In this document: piece after piece, positions 35,360 through 43,660 of the stretch | Numbering within the stretch: the first letter of the stretch is position 1 | Layout of the letters: every line of letters begins with the position of its first letter | Origin: Alistipes sp. CAG:514 | Lineage (GTDB): Bacteria; Bacteroidota; Bacteroidia; Bacteroidales; UBA932 | Assembly: GCA_000431015.1 (NCBI GenBank) | Contig: HF986081.1 | Coordinates: 79,855 to 132,796, forward strand | Reading direction: 5' to 3' | Length of the DNA stretch: 52,942 nucleotides | Made by a program: the position numbers and the translations under genes | The notes under the pieces: model-generated | Databases searched by the model: none | What the model was told of the DNA's origin: nothing | What the model saw: only the letters and a program-made list of their open reading frames with translations

Positions 35360-36292
35360 ATGAAAAGGACTTTGTTGATCTTGGCCGCGCTCATGGCGTT
35401 GGCCTCCTGCGCTCCTCAGGCTTTTGTCGTGAGGTCTGAGATGCGAGGGCCTTCGAAATCCGGACTGAGTCTCGCGGGGAAATCGATGGCTGTGGTCTAT
35501 CTGACAGACGGTAACCCTCGCGACACCCTCTTCAACGCGTCTGCCGCGGGAGGTTTCGCCAGCAGGCTTGAGGAAGAGTATTTCGGAGGAGAAAGGGAAA
35601 TCGAGCTGTTCACGGCACACGGAGACTATTCGTCAAAGGACTCTCTCGTAAGCCTTGTACTGGAGACCGGGAAGGATGTAGTCTTCGTCATAGGCACCCC
35701 GGAGCTCGGAATCCCGTCAGTCAAGGACCCTATCAAGGTTACGGGACGACATGTCGCCCCGGACTCATCCTATGTCTCGATCGCGACCGTACCGTTCACA
35801 ACGACGATATTCGTCTACGACTCCATGAACAAGGAGGACAGGGTCTTCGGTTTTGCCGGCGGGCGCAGTTTCACGGCGGAGGTCTATTCCGACGGCAAGG
35901 CCTCCAGGGACGAGATTTCCTCCTCTGTCTGGAGCAACATCGCCCCGGGAGCCGAAAAGGCGGGATACACCGCAGCCGGAACCTTCATGTCCACTTGGAA
36001 GTCGGAGGAGTTCCATGTGATCTACTACGATGCCGCCGAGGCGGCGTGGGACAAGGGCGCTGAATATGCCTATGCCTACAAGTGGAAGGATGCGATCGGC
36101 CAATGGATGACTCTTCTCGGCAGCAGGAACCTGGAGAAAAAGGCGTGCGCGGCCTATAACATCGCGTTGGGGTGCTTCCTGAGCGGTCAGCCGGCATTGG
36201 CGCTCGAATGGCTGGACCGTTCGGACAGCTACAAGCCGGTGAGCCTATCGAACACTCTTAGACAGAGGATCAATCAATACACAGGACAATAA
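35360..36292 (+). CDS. DUF6340-like lipoprotein
   Basis: A 310-residue protein with a lipoprotein signal (LMALASC, Cys at 17). The middle is a mixed alpha/beta region (MAVVYLTDG, VVFVIGTPELG, FTTTIFVYDSM). The C-terminus (about 225-310) looks like a TPR-type helical hairpin (YAYKWKDAIGQWMTLL, then AAYNIALGCFLSGQPALALEWL). This matches what I recall of DUF6340; function unknown. It lies 12 bases after rimO and 10 bases before glpA, so it is inside the run. Confidence 0.72.
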   Translation: MKRTLLILAALMALASCAPQAFVVRSEMRGPSKSGLSLAGKSMAVVYLTDGNPRDTLFNASAAGGFASRLEEEYFGGEREIELFTAHGDYSSKDSLVSLVLETGKDVVFVIGTPELGIPSVKDPIKVTGRHVAPDSSYVSIATVPFTTTIFVYDSMNKEDRVFGFAGGRSFTAEVYSDGKASRDEISSSVWSNIAPGAEKAGYTAAGTFMSTWKSEEFHVIYYDAAEAAWDKGAEYAYAYKWKDAIGQWMTLLGSRNLEKKACAAYNIALGCFLSGQPALALEWLDRSDSYKPVSLSNTLRQRINQYTGQ

Positions 36293-36302
36293 ATCAGTAA
36301 CC

Positions 36303-37904
36303 ATGAATGAATATGACGTCATAATCGTCGGCGGTGGCATCACCGGTGCGGGAACGGCAAGGGACTGCGCCCTGAGAGGGCTTAGGGTTCTGCTGATCGA
36401 GCGCTTCGACATTGCCACAGGCGCGACGGGAAGGAACCACGGACTTCTCCACAGCGGCGCGCGCTATGCCGTCACTGACCAGGAGTCCGCCACGGAGTGC
36501 ATCAAGGAGAACATGATCCTCAAGAAGATAGCCCGTCACTGCGTGGATGACACTTCCGGACTGTTCATCACGCTTCCGGAAGATGATCTGGCCTATCAGG
36601 ACACCTTTGTGAAGGCTTGTCTCACCGCCGGGATCAAGGCGGAGGTGATTGATCCTGAGGAGGCCAGAAGAATGGAGCCTTCCGTCAACCCGTCGCTTAT
36701 CGGAGCCGTGAAGGTTCCCGACGGTTCCGTGGATCCGTTCCGCCTGTGCGCATCGAACATGTTCGACGCGAAGGTGCACGGAGCCAAGGTGCTTGTCTAT
36801 TCAGAAGTGGTCGAGATCATCAAGGAGCAGGACACTGTCAAAGGGGTCAAGGTTCTTGACCATCACACCGGGATCGTGACGGACTACTACGCTCCCGTGA
36901 CTGTCAACGCCGGAGGAATCTGGGGACATCACATCGCGCAGATGGCCGGAGCGAACATCAGCATGTTTCCGGCTAAGGGAGCCTTGCTTATTTTTGCCCA
37001 CAGGGTCAACAATGTTGTCATCAATCGTTGCCGTAAGCCGGCCAACGCCGACATTCTCGTCCCGGGAGACACGGTCTGTGTCATCGGTACCACATCCACG
37101 AAAGTTCCTTACGAGGAATGCGACCATCTCCGCGTCACGCCGGACGAGGTGGACCTGCTTTTGACGGAGGGAGCCAAACTTGCCCCTTGCCTTGCGGACA
37201 CGAGAATCCTCAGGGCCTACGCCGGAGTGCGTCCTCTGGTCTCCGCCGACAATGACCCGAGCGGACGAAGCATCAGCCGTGGCATCGTCTGCCTTGACCA
37301 TGAGAGCCGTGACGGCATCAAGGGCTTCATCAGCATCACTGGAGGCAAGCTTATGACCTACAGGCTGATGGGCGAGATGGCGGCGGACGCTGTCTGCAAG
37401 AAGCTTGGCGTGTCCGCCTCATGCGTCACCGCCGTGACACCTCTTCCGGGATCCGAGCCGGGAGGCATCGAGGAGATCGCGAAAAAGATCTGGGAGGTTC
37501 CGACCATGGTACAGAAAGCCTCCGTCGGGCGTTTCGGCACACAGGCCGCCAAACTTGACTTTGACGGTGACGTAAAGGGGAGCCTTGTCTGCGAATGTGA
37601 GGAAGTCTCCGTCTCCGAGGTGGATTCCGCGATAGAGAATCTTGAGGTCAACAATCTTGTGGATCTCAGGCGCCGTACACGTTTCGGTATGGGGACTTGT
37701 CAGGGTGAGCTTTGCGCGTGCAGGGCAGCCGGCCGTCTGGCCAAGGCAAGCAAATGCACGGAGAAGGCCCGCCGTGATCTGAAGGACTTTATGAACGAGA
37801 GATGGAAGGGCATGTACCCTGTCGCATGGGGCGAGACCTTGCGCGAATGCGCTTACACCCAGTGGGTATATTCAGAAGTAATGGGACTTGGAGAGGAAAT
37901 ATAG
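36303..37904 (+). CDS. glpA: Anaerobic glycerol-3-phosphate dehydrogenase subunit A
   Basis: A 533-residue flavoprotein with the N-terminal FAD motif IIVGGGITGAGTARD and RNHGLLHSGARYAV of the DAO fold. The C-terminal BFD-like [2Fe-2S] domain (about 425-485) has CECEEVSVSEV and GTCQGELCACRAAGRL. It oxidises glycerol-3-phosphate to dihydroxyacetone phosphate and passes electrons via GlpB and GlpC to the quinone pool. The full glpABC set follows in order. No glpF, glpK or glpT is visible. Confidence 0.94.
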   Translation: MNEYDVIIVGGGITGAGTARDCALRGLRVLLIERFDIATGATGRNHGLLHSGARYAVTDQESATECIKENMILKKIARHCVDDTSGLFITLPEDDLAYQDTFVKACLTAGIKAEVIDPEEARRMEPSVNPSLIGAVKVPDGSVDPFRLCASNMFDAKVHGAKVLVYSEVVEIIKEQDTVKGVKVLDHHTGIVTDYYAPVTVNAGGIWGHHIAQMAGANISMFPAKGALLIFAHRVNNVVINRCRKPANADILVPGDTVCVIGTTSTKVPYEECDHLRVTPDEVDLLLTEGAKLAPCLADTRILRAYAGVRPLVSADNDPSGRSISRGIVCLDHESRDGIKGFISITGGKLMTYRLMGEMAADAVCKKLGVSASCVTAVTPLPGSEPGGIEEIAKKIWEVPTMVQKASVGRFGTQAAKLDFDGDVKGSLVCECEEVSVSEVDSAIENLEVNNLVDLRRRTRFGMGTCQGELCACRAAGRLAKASKCTEKARRDLKDFMNERWKGMYPVAWGETLRECAYTQWVYSEVMGLGEEI

Positions 37905-37916
37905 GAGGAAGAGATT

Positions 37917-39197
37917 ATGAGATTTGACGTGGTTTTAATAGGCGGTGGCCTGTCTTCGCTCGTCTGTGGCATCAAGTTGCAGAAAGCCGGCAGGAAATGT
38001 CTTATGGTGTCCGCCGGGCAGAACGCCCTCCATTTTTCATCCGGCGCTTTCGGTCTTCTGGGTAAACTTCCTGACGGAACGGATGTTACAGAGCCTTTAT
38101 CCGCAATGGAAGCGCTTCCTTCCGAGCATCCATATTCAAAGATAGGGAAGTCGAGGATCACTGAATATGTCTCCTCGGTTCCCGCGTTTTTCTCCGAATG
38201 CGGTGTAGGGCTTCATCCGGTCGCTCAGGTCGCTGAGCCTGCTGAAACGGCGGCGGTCGTCCGCAACGGCTACCGCATCACCCCTTTGGGAACCGCGAAA
38301 CCTGCCTGGATCGCTATGGACGATGTGACTCTTTTCGCGTCCAAGGATGAGAAGATAGGGGAGAACGCATTGATTGTCAATTTTTCCGGATTTTTGGATT
38401 TCAACACACGCTTCATAGCCGAGGGACTAGGGAAAAGAGGCACTGTCTGCCGCATCGAGTCTGTCAAACTTGATGAGGTGGAGCGTCTGAGGAAGAATCC
38501 TGCCGAGATGAGATCCGTCAACATCGCCCGCGTTATGAGCGTGGAGGAGAACTGGAAATCGTTGGGACATAAGGTGCAGGAACTCCTTCAAGGCGAGGAT
38601 CTTGTGATCCTCCCGGAAGTTTTCGGGCTTAGGGATCAGGTAGTCACCCGTTGGCTCAGGGAGATGATACCGGCCAAGGTTCTTTTCCTTGGGACGACTC
38701 CTCCGTCTGTGCCGGGAATACGTACGCAGATTCTACTGAAAAAGGCGTTTGAGGCGGCGGGAGGCACTTTCCTGATGGGCGACGAGGCTTTGGATCCGTC
38801 CTTCGACGGCGGCAAGGTTCTTGGCGTACGCACGGTCAATCTTGGCAGGATCCGGATCGAGGCCGAGGATTTCGTTCTTGCGAGCGGCAATCTGTTCGGC
38901 AAGGGTCTGCTTGCGTCCCCTGGCAAGGTGACCGAGCCTGTCTTCGGCCTGGATGTCGATTGTCCTTCGGAAAGAAGGAACTGGTACGATGAGAATTTCT
39001 TCACAAGACAGAATTTCACGGGATTCGGTGTGAAGACCGACAAGGATTTCCATCCTCTCCGCGGAGGCGAGGTGGTGTCCAATCTCTATGTGATCGGAGC
39101 AGAGGTCGGAGGCTGCAATCCTCTGGCGGAGGGCAGCGGAGCCGGCGTGGCGATCCTCACGGCATTCAGCGCGGCGGATAGTATTCTTGGTAAGTAA
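37917..39197 (+). CDS. glpB: Anaerobic glycerol-3-phosphate dehydrogenase subunit B
   Basis: A 426-residue flavoprotein with the N-terminal FAD-binding VVLIGGGLSSLVCGIKL, followed by FSSGAFGLLGKLPDG as in GlpB. The C-terminal NLYVIGAEVGGCNPLAEGSGAGVA is the FAD-binding end. It binds FMN/FAD between GlpA and GlpC. It lies 12 bases after glpA and 17 bases before glpC. Confidence 0.93.
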   Translation: MRFDVVLIGGGLSSLVCGIKLQKAGRKCLMVSAGQNALHFSSGAFGLLGKLPDGTDVTEPLSAMEALPSEHPYSKIGKSRITEYVSSVPAFFSECGVGLHPVAQVAEPAETAAVVRNGYRITPLGTAKPAWIAMDDVTLFASKDEKIGENALIVNFSGFLDFNTRFIAEGLGKRGTVCRIESVKLDEVERLRKNPAEMRSVNIARVMSVEENWKSLGHKVQELLQGEDLVILPEVFGLRDQVVTRWLREMIPAKVLFLGTTPPSVPGIRTQILLKKAFEAAGGTFLMGDEALDPSFDGGKVLGVRTVNLGRIRIEAEDFVLASGNLFGKGLLASPGKVTEPVFGLDVDCPSERRNWYDENFFTRQNFTGFGVKTDKDFHPLRGGEVVSNLYVIGAEVGGCNPLAEGSGAGVAILTAFSAADSILGK

Positions 39198-39214
39198 TTG
39201 ATTGATTTACGACT

Positions 39215-40453
39215 ATGCAGGAAAAGAACATAAGTTTCAATAATTTCGAACAGTGCATAAAGTGTACAATCTGCACCGCCTACTGTCCGGTTGTGGCTGT
39301 CAATCCTTTGTACCCGGGACCTAAGCAGGCGGGACCTGACGGGGAGAGACTTCGTTTGAAGAACAAGTTTTTCTTCGATGAGAACCTGAAGTACTGCATG
39401 AACTGCAAACGCTGCGAGGTAGCCTGTCCTTCCGGTGTGAAGATCGCCGACCTTATCCATTCCGCCCGCCGCCGCTACAGCAACGCCATCCCGGGTCTCC
39501 GCGACCGTATGCTCGCCAGCACTGACTTCATGGGCAGGATGGCAAGACCGTTCGCCCCGGTTGTCAACTACATGGTGTCGTCCAAGCCGGTGAAGGCTGT
39601 GATGGACGCGGCTTTGGGGATCGACAGCCACAGGACTTTCCCTCAGTACAAGGCTCATGGCTTCGAGTCATGGTTCAAGAAGGAGGCGCAGGAGGCCCAG
39701 GACGCCTATTCTAAGCAGGTCGCTTTCTTCCACGGCTGTTCGACGGAGTTCCAGCAGCCGGAAGTCGGACAGGCCTTCGTCAAGGTGATGAACGCCGTGG
39801 GCTACGGAGTCCGGCTTCTGGACGAGAGATGCTGCGGTGTCGCGATGATCTCCAATGGCATGTGGGGCGGAGCCACGAGGCATGCCAGACACAACGTGAC
39901 TGTCTTTGAGAAGGCGGTCGCGGCTGGTCTGCCGATCGTCGCCACCTCCTCGACATGCGTCTTCACGATGAGGGATGAATATCCTGACGTGCTTTACGTT
40001 GACAATTCCGCTGTCCGCGACAGCATTACCCTTGTGGAGAAGTTTCTGTTCGAACTTTTGGACGAGGGCAGGATAAGGTTGGTTTTCAAGGATGATTACC
40101 GCGCGAGGATCGCCTATCATATTCCTTGTCACGTGGAGAAGCTCGGATGGAGCATATTCACTAAGGAGCTGATCGGATCCATCCCCGGGGTGACATTCAC
40201 TGTTCTTGACAGCGGCTGCTGCGGAATCGCCGGCACCTACGGCTTCAAAAAGGAGAACTACAGGTACTCGCAGGAAATCGGCCGTCCGGTCTTCGAGCAG
40301 ATCAACGCCCTTGCGCCGGACTTCGTGTGCAGCGAGTGTGAGACCTGCAAGTGGCAGATCGAGATGTCCACTGCCCACAAGGTGAAGAACCCTATTCTGA
40401 TTATTGCGGAAGCCCTTGACTTCGAGGCGACCGCAAAGGCCAATTCAAGATAA
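39215..40453 (+). CDS. glpC: Anaerobic glycerol-3-phosphate dehydrogenase subunit C
   Basis: A 412-residue iron-sulfur membrane-anchor subunit. Two [4Fe-4S] motifs, CIKCTICTAYCP and CMNCKRCEVACP, lie in the first 75 residues. Two CCG-type domains follow (ERCCGVAMIS and SGCCGIAGTYG). It hands electrons to menaquinone. Its stop codon overlaps the T tract that ends the convergent rnpB. Confidence 0.94.
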   Translation: MQEKNISFNNFEQCIKCTICTAYCPVVAVNPLYPGPKQAGPDGERLRLKNKFFFDENLKYCMNCKRCEVACPSGVKIADLIHSARRRYSNAIPGLRDRMLASTDFMGRMARPFAPVVNYMVSSKPVKAVMDAALGIDSHRTFPQYKAHGFESWFKKEAQEAQDAYSKQVAFFHGCSTEFQQPEVGQAFVKVMNAVGYGVRLLDERCCGVAMISNGMWGGATRHARHNVTVFEKAVAAGLPIVATSSTCVFTMRDEYPDVLYVDNSAVRDSITLVEKFLFELLDEGRIRLVFKDDYRARIAYHIPCHVEKLGWSIFTKELIGSIPGVTFTVLDSGCCGIAGTYGFKKENYRYSQEIGRPVFEQINALAPDFVCSECETCKWQIEMSTAHKVKNPILIIAEALDFEATAKANSR

Positions 40454-40466
40454 AAAAGGCGGGACC
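40452..40466 (-). terminator. rnpB 3' end: P1 strand plus T tract
   Basis: On the minus strand, GTCCCGCC (the 3' strand of RNase P helix P1) is followed at once by six T (40452-40457). These bases also contain the glpC stop codon. Confidence 0.65.
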
Positions 40467-40777
40467 GTAAGCCGGTTTCTGTTTTTGAATCTGCCATTTA
40501 TCTACGCAACCTACCCCCTGGCATCGGGCGGGCAGCCCTCGTCTGCCAGTATATTTGGTCTTGCAGGCCCTGACATCGTACCTGGATGACGTCGCCGGCA
40601 TCCATCGTGAGCCCTTACCTCACGTTTTCACCCTTACCTGTCTCCAGGCGGTTGTTTTCTGTTACGTCTGTCATAAGATTACTCCCATCTGAGCTTTCCT
40701 CAGTAGGGTGCCCTGTCCTGTCCGGACTTTCCTCACCCGGAGCCGAAGCCCCGCAGCGCGGCAGATCGTCCCACCTT
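40456..40777 (-). ncRNA. rnpB: RNase P RNA (class A)
   Basis: About 322 bases. On the minus strand it carries the conserved elements of bacterial RNase P RNA in order: GAGGAAAGTCCGGAC, GGGCACC, ACAGAAA, AGGTAAGGGTGAAA, GCAAGACCAAATA, GGGTAGG, AGATAAATG and the closing ACAGAAACCGGCTTA. The ends pair as helix P1 (GGTGGGAC with GTCCCGCC). It is the catalytic RNA that trims tRNA 5' ends. It lies between convergent glpC and divergent pyrG; a -7 box sits about 9 bases upstream of the 5' end. Confidence 0.95.
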
Positions 40778-40785
40778 TTATCTTA

Positions 40786-40793
40786 CAAAAGTA
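40786..40793 (-). promoter_or_regulatory. -7 box of rnpB
   Basis: TACTTTTG on the minus strand, about 9 bases before the P1 5' strand, exactly where a promoter is needed for a stable RNA without leader. Confidence 0.6.
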
Positions 40794-40835
40794 CGAAAAA
40801 ACTCTAATATTTTTCTGTAATCGCTTTTTTTGACT

Positions 40836-40843
40836 TAAATTTG
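40836..40843 (+). promoter_or_regulatory. Candidate -7 box for pyrG
   Basis: TAAATTTG, 23 bases before the pyrG ATG, back to back with the rnpB promoter in a T-rich 90-base gap. Confidence 0.52.
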
Positions 40844-40866
40844 TAGTCCAGTAAAGAACGTAAAAG

Positions 40867-42480
40867 ATGAGTACAAAGTATGTTTTCGTTACTGGAGGTG
40901 TGGCGTCTTCCCTCGGAAAGGGCATCATCGCGGCATCTTTGGCCAAGCTTCTTCAGGCCAGGGGACTCAGGGTCACCATCCAGAAATTCGATCCCTACAT
41001 CAACATCGATCCCGGCACGTTGAATCCTTACGAGCACGGGGAGTGCTACGTGACGGATGATGGTGCTGAGACCGATCTGGACCTGGGTCACTATGAGAGG
41101 TTTCTGGGCGTGCACATGTCCAAGGCCAACAACGTGACCACCGGCAAGATCTACTGGACGGTCATCAACAAGGAGAGAGAGGGAGCCTATCTTGGGAAGA
41201 CAGTACAGATTGTGCCTCACATCACCGACGAGATCAAGCGCAGGATGCTGCTTCTGGGGAAGACCGGCAACTACGATGTGATCGTCACCGAGGTCGGCGG
41301 CACGGTCGGCGACATGGAGTCGCAGCCGTTCGTGGAGGCTATACGTCAGCTGCAATGGGAGCTTCCGGACGAGGATCTCATCAGCATCCATCTGACCCTG
41401 GTGCCTTACCTTCGCGCGGCCAAGGAGCTGAAGACCAAGCCTACGCAGCATTCGGTGCAGCTTCTCCAGCAGGCCGGGGTGCACCCGGACATCATCGTAT
41501 GCCGCACGGAGATGGAACTGACGCCGGAGATCAGGCGGAAGGTAGCCCTTTTCTGCAACGTCAAGCCAGGGCATGTGATCCAGTCGATCGACGCTCCCTC
41601 GATCTATCAGGTGCCTCTGAACATGGAGGACGAGCGTCTTGACGAGATGGTGCTGGATCATTTCGGCATCACCGCTCCGGAACCGGACTTCACAAGCCTC
41701 AAGGCCTTCCTTGACAAGCTATATAATCCTAAGCATCAGGTGGATATAGCCCTTGTCGGGAAATATGTCGAGTTGCAGGACGCCTACAAGTCCATCCTGG
41801 AGTCCTTCGTCCACGCTGGAGCGGCCAACGAGTGCAGGGTGAATGTCCACACGGTCCAGAGCGAGCGGCTTGACAGTTCCAACCTGGAGGAAATGATCGG
41901 GAATATGGACGGAATCCTTGTCGCGCCTGGATTCGGCGAGAGGGGGCTGGAAGGCAAGGTTCTTGCAATAAAATACGCCCGCGAGCACAACGTGCCGTTC
42001 TTTGGAATATGCCTTGGCATGCAGATGTGTGTGGTGGAGTTCGCCAGAGACGTGCTTGGCATCGAGGACGCTGTCTCCGCCGAGGTCAATCCGAACGCCG
42101 CCAATCCTGTGATTGACTTGATGGAGGAGCAGAAAAGCACCACGATCAAGGGCGGGACGATGCGGCTTGGGGCCTACGACTGCAAGCTGGACGAGAACTC
42201 GCTGGCTTACAGGATCTACGGGAGCGGGATGATCTCCGAAAGGCATCGTCACCGCTATGAGTTCAACAACGCCTACCTCGAAAGGATGGAGGCAGCCGGA
42301 CTCAAGGCGACGGGCCGGAATCCGGACACTGGACTGGTTGAGATCGTGGAGATTCCGACTCATCCGTTCTTTATCGGTGTCCAGTTCCATCCCGAACTCA
42401 AGAGCACTCCTGAGAAGCCGCAGCCGATCTTCGTGAAGTTCGTGGAGGCGGCTATGGCTTACAGGGAAAAGAGAAAGTAA
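40867..42480 (+). CDS. pyrG: CTP synthase
   Basis: A 537-residue, full-length two-domain enzyme. The N-terminal synthetase has VTGGVASSLGKGI, KFDPYINIDPGTLNP and EVGGTVGDMESQPF. The C-terminal class I glutaminase has the nucleophile in FGICLGMQ and the His/Glu pair near VQFHPELKS. It makes CTP from UTP, ATP and glutamine. It is followed after 5 bases by a glutaminyl-peptide cyclotransferase gene. Confidence 0.96.
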   Translation: MSTKYVFVTGGVASSLGKGIIAASLAKLLQARGLRVTIQKFDPYINIDPGTLNPYEHGECYVTDDGAETDLDLGHYERFLGVHMSKANNVTTGKIYWTVINKEREGAYLGKTVQIVPHITDEIKRRMLLLGKTGNYDVIVTEVGGTVGDMESQPFVEAIRQLQWELPDEDLISIHLTLVPYLRAAKELKTKPTQHSVQLLQQAGVHPDIIVCRTEMELTPEIRRKVALFCNVKPGHVIQSIDAPSIYQVPLNMEDERLDEMVLDHFGITAPEPDFTSLKAFLDKLYNPKHQVDIALVGKYVELQDAYKSILESFVHAGAANECRVNVHTVQSERLDSSNLEEMIGNMDGILVAPGFGERGLEGKVLAIKYAREHNVPFFGICLGMQMCVVEFARDVLGIEDAVSAEVNPNAANPVIDLMEEQKSTTIKGGTMRLGAYDCKLDENSLAYRIYGSGMISERHRHRYEFNNAYLERMEAAGLKATGRNPDTGLVEIVEIPTHPFFIGVQFHPELKSTPEKPQPIFVKFVEAAMAYREKRK

Positions 42481-42485
42481 GAGCA

Positions 42486-43259
42486 ATGAGAAGATTCGTG
42501 AATATATTCATAAATACTGCGCTGGTGACAGTGGCGCTGCTCTCCGCTTCCTGTGCCGACGCGAGGGTGCGCCGCTACAAGGTCCAGGTTGTCAAGGAAT
42601 ATGTCCACGACAAGACTTCTTTCACGCAGGGGCTATTCTTCCTGGACGGGGAGATGTATGAATCCACCGGGCAGTATGGCGAGTCCACCTTCCGCAAGGT
42701 TGACCTGGCCACCGGCAAGGCTGTCAAAAGGCTGGATTTCGACAAGAAGTATTTTCTTGAAGGCTCCGTTGAGTTGAATGGGAACATATTTATACTTACT
42801 TGGTTGAATAAGGTCGCCTTTGTCTATGACGCCAAGACTCTCACCTACAAGTCCACTTGGAGATATCCTCGTGAGGGGTGGGGGCTGACGACTGACGGGA
42901 AGAGCCTGATCGCATCTGACGGCTCGGCCCGGTTGTATTTTATGGATGAACAGTTCAAACAGCAGAAGGTGCTGACTGTCAAGATGAACGGACGGCCGGT
43001 GCAGATGCTGAACGAACTTGAGTGGATTGACGGGAAGATTTGGGCCAATGTCTACATGACAGACATGATAGTGATCATCAACCCTGCCGATGGTAATGTC
43101 GAGGGGACGGTCGATTGCAGCGGACTTTTGCCTAAGTCTTTGCGTGACGCTGACACGGATGTGCTGAACGGAATCGCCTACAACCCGAAGGACGGCAGGA
43201 TCTATCTGACCGGCAAGTGCTGGAAGCGGCTCTATGAGGTGCGTCTGGTAGAGAGGTAA
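42486..43259 (+). CDS. Glutaminyl-peptide cyclotransferase lipoprotein
   Basis: A 257-residue beta-propeller of the plant/bacterial glutamine cyclotransferase family (PF05096-like), with a lipoprotein signal (LLSASC). It shows TSFTQGLFFLDGEMYESTGQYGES, WLNKVAFVYDAKTL, EGWGLTTDGKSLIASDGS, LNELEWIDGKIWANVY and VLNGIAYNPKDGRIYLTGKCW, the ordered family motifs. It cyclises N-terminal Gln to pyroglutamate on exported proteins. Bacteroidales lipoproteins and outer-membrane proteins often mature at Gln, so it may process their new N-termini (inference). Confidence 0.88.
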   Translation: MRRFVNIFINTALVTVALLSASCADARVRRYKVQVVKEYVHDKTSFTQGLFFLDGEMYESTGQYGESTFRKVDLATGKAVKRLDFDKKYFLEGSVELNGNIFILTWLNKVAFVYDAKTLTYKSTWRYPREGWGLTTDGKSLIASDGSARLYFMDEQFKQQKVLTVKMNGRPVQMLNELEWIDGKIWANVYMTDMIVIINPADGNVEGTVDCSGLLPKSLRDADTDVLNGIAYNPKDGRIYLTGKCWKRLYEVRLVER

Positions 43260-43263
43260 TGGT

Positions 43264-43411
43264 CACATCGACAGGCTCTGTGACCACACCATTCGGTCGC
43301 TGGGCTTACTCATGGGTCCAATGGCCACTTCCTTCGGTCGCTGAGCTTGTTGAAGATACCATGTTCTTCACCGCTTGCGGTGAAAGCAAGTCCCTCCCCC
43401 GAGGGGAGGGA
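43264..43411. repeat. Cluster of REP-like palindromic repeats
   Basis: About 150 bases after the cyclotransferase stop. CTTCGGTCGCTGAGCTTGTTGAAG-type units are seen at 43332-43355 and, partly degenerate, at 43290-43314. An inverted version (CATCGACAGGCTCTGTGACC) lies at 43266-43285. Two perfect hairpins follow: TTCACCGC/GCGGTGAA (43367-43374 and 43377-43384) and TCCCTCCCC/GGGGAGGGA (43391-43399 and 43403-43411). The sequence is not coding-like. The next 120 bases to the riboswitch are AT-rich with nothing clear. Confidence 0.7.
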
Positions 43412-43530
43412 TTTAGGGAGAGGGTAACGTTAATAGATTATTTCATGTATGATACTCTTCGAACGTGAGATAAGGTTTTTTTATAGGCACATGGCTAATT
43501 GCGAAAGATAAGTTAAATGAAATAATAACA

Positions 43531-43609
43531 GCGGGGGTACTGGGCGTGTCGCCCGGTTGAGAACATACCCAATGAACCTGATGCGGATAATGCCGCCGAA
43601 GGGAAGCGA
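43531..43609 (+). promoter_or_regulatory. TPP riboswitch (THI element)
   Basis: The sequence carries the conserved thiamine pyrophosphate aptamer: GGGGGTA, a P3 hairpin CTGGGCG/CGCCCGG, TTGAGA, TACCC, then GAACCTGATGCGGATAATGC and CGAAGGGAAG. GGGGGTA (43533-43539) also complements TACCCC at 43633-43638. The latter could compete with the aptamer helix when TPP is absent, giving a switch close to the start codon. It lies 52 bases upstream of the TonB receptor start. Confidence 0.94.
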
Positions 43610-43660
43610 TGTCTCAAATTGCCGTTATCGGCTACCCCTTGCATTAATATTCAAAACATT

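Noticed and set aside
40404..40946. Open frames on both strands across the glpC-pyrG gap
   Set aside because: The region is RNase P RNA by its ordered conserved elements; the frames have no protein-like sequence.
43259..43468. A 69-codon frame after the cyclotransferase gene
   Set aside because: It lies over palindromic REP-like repeats, starts at the previous stop and translates to low-quality sequence.
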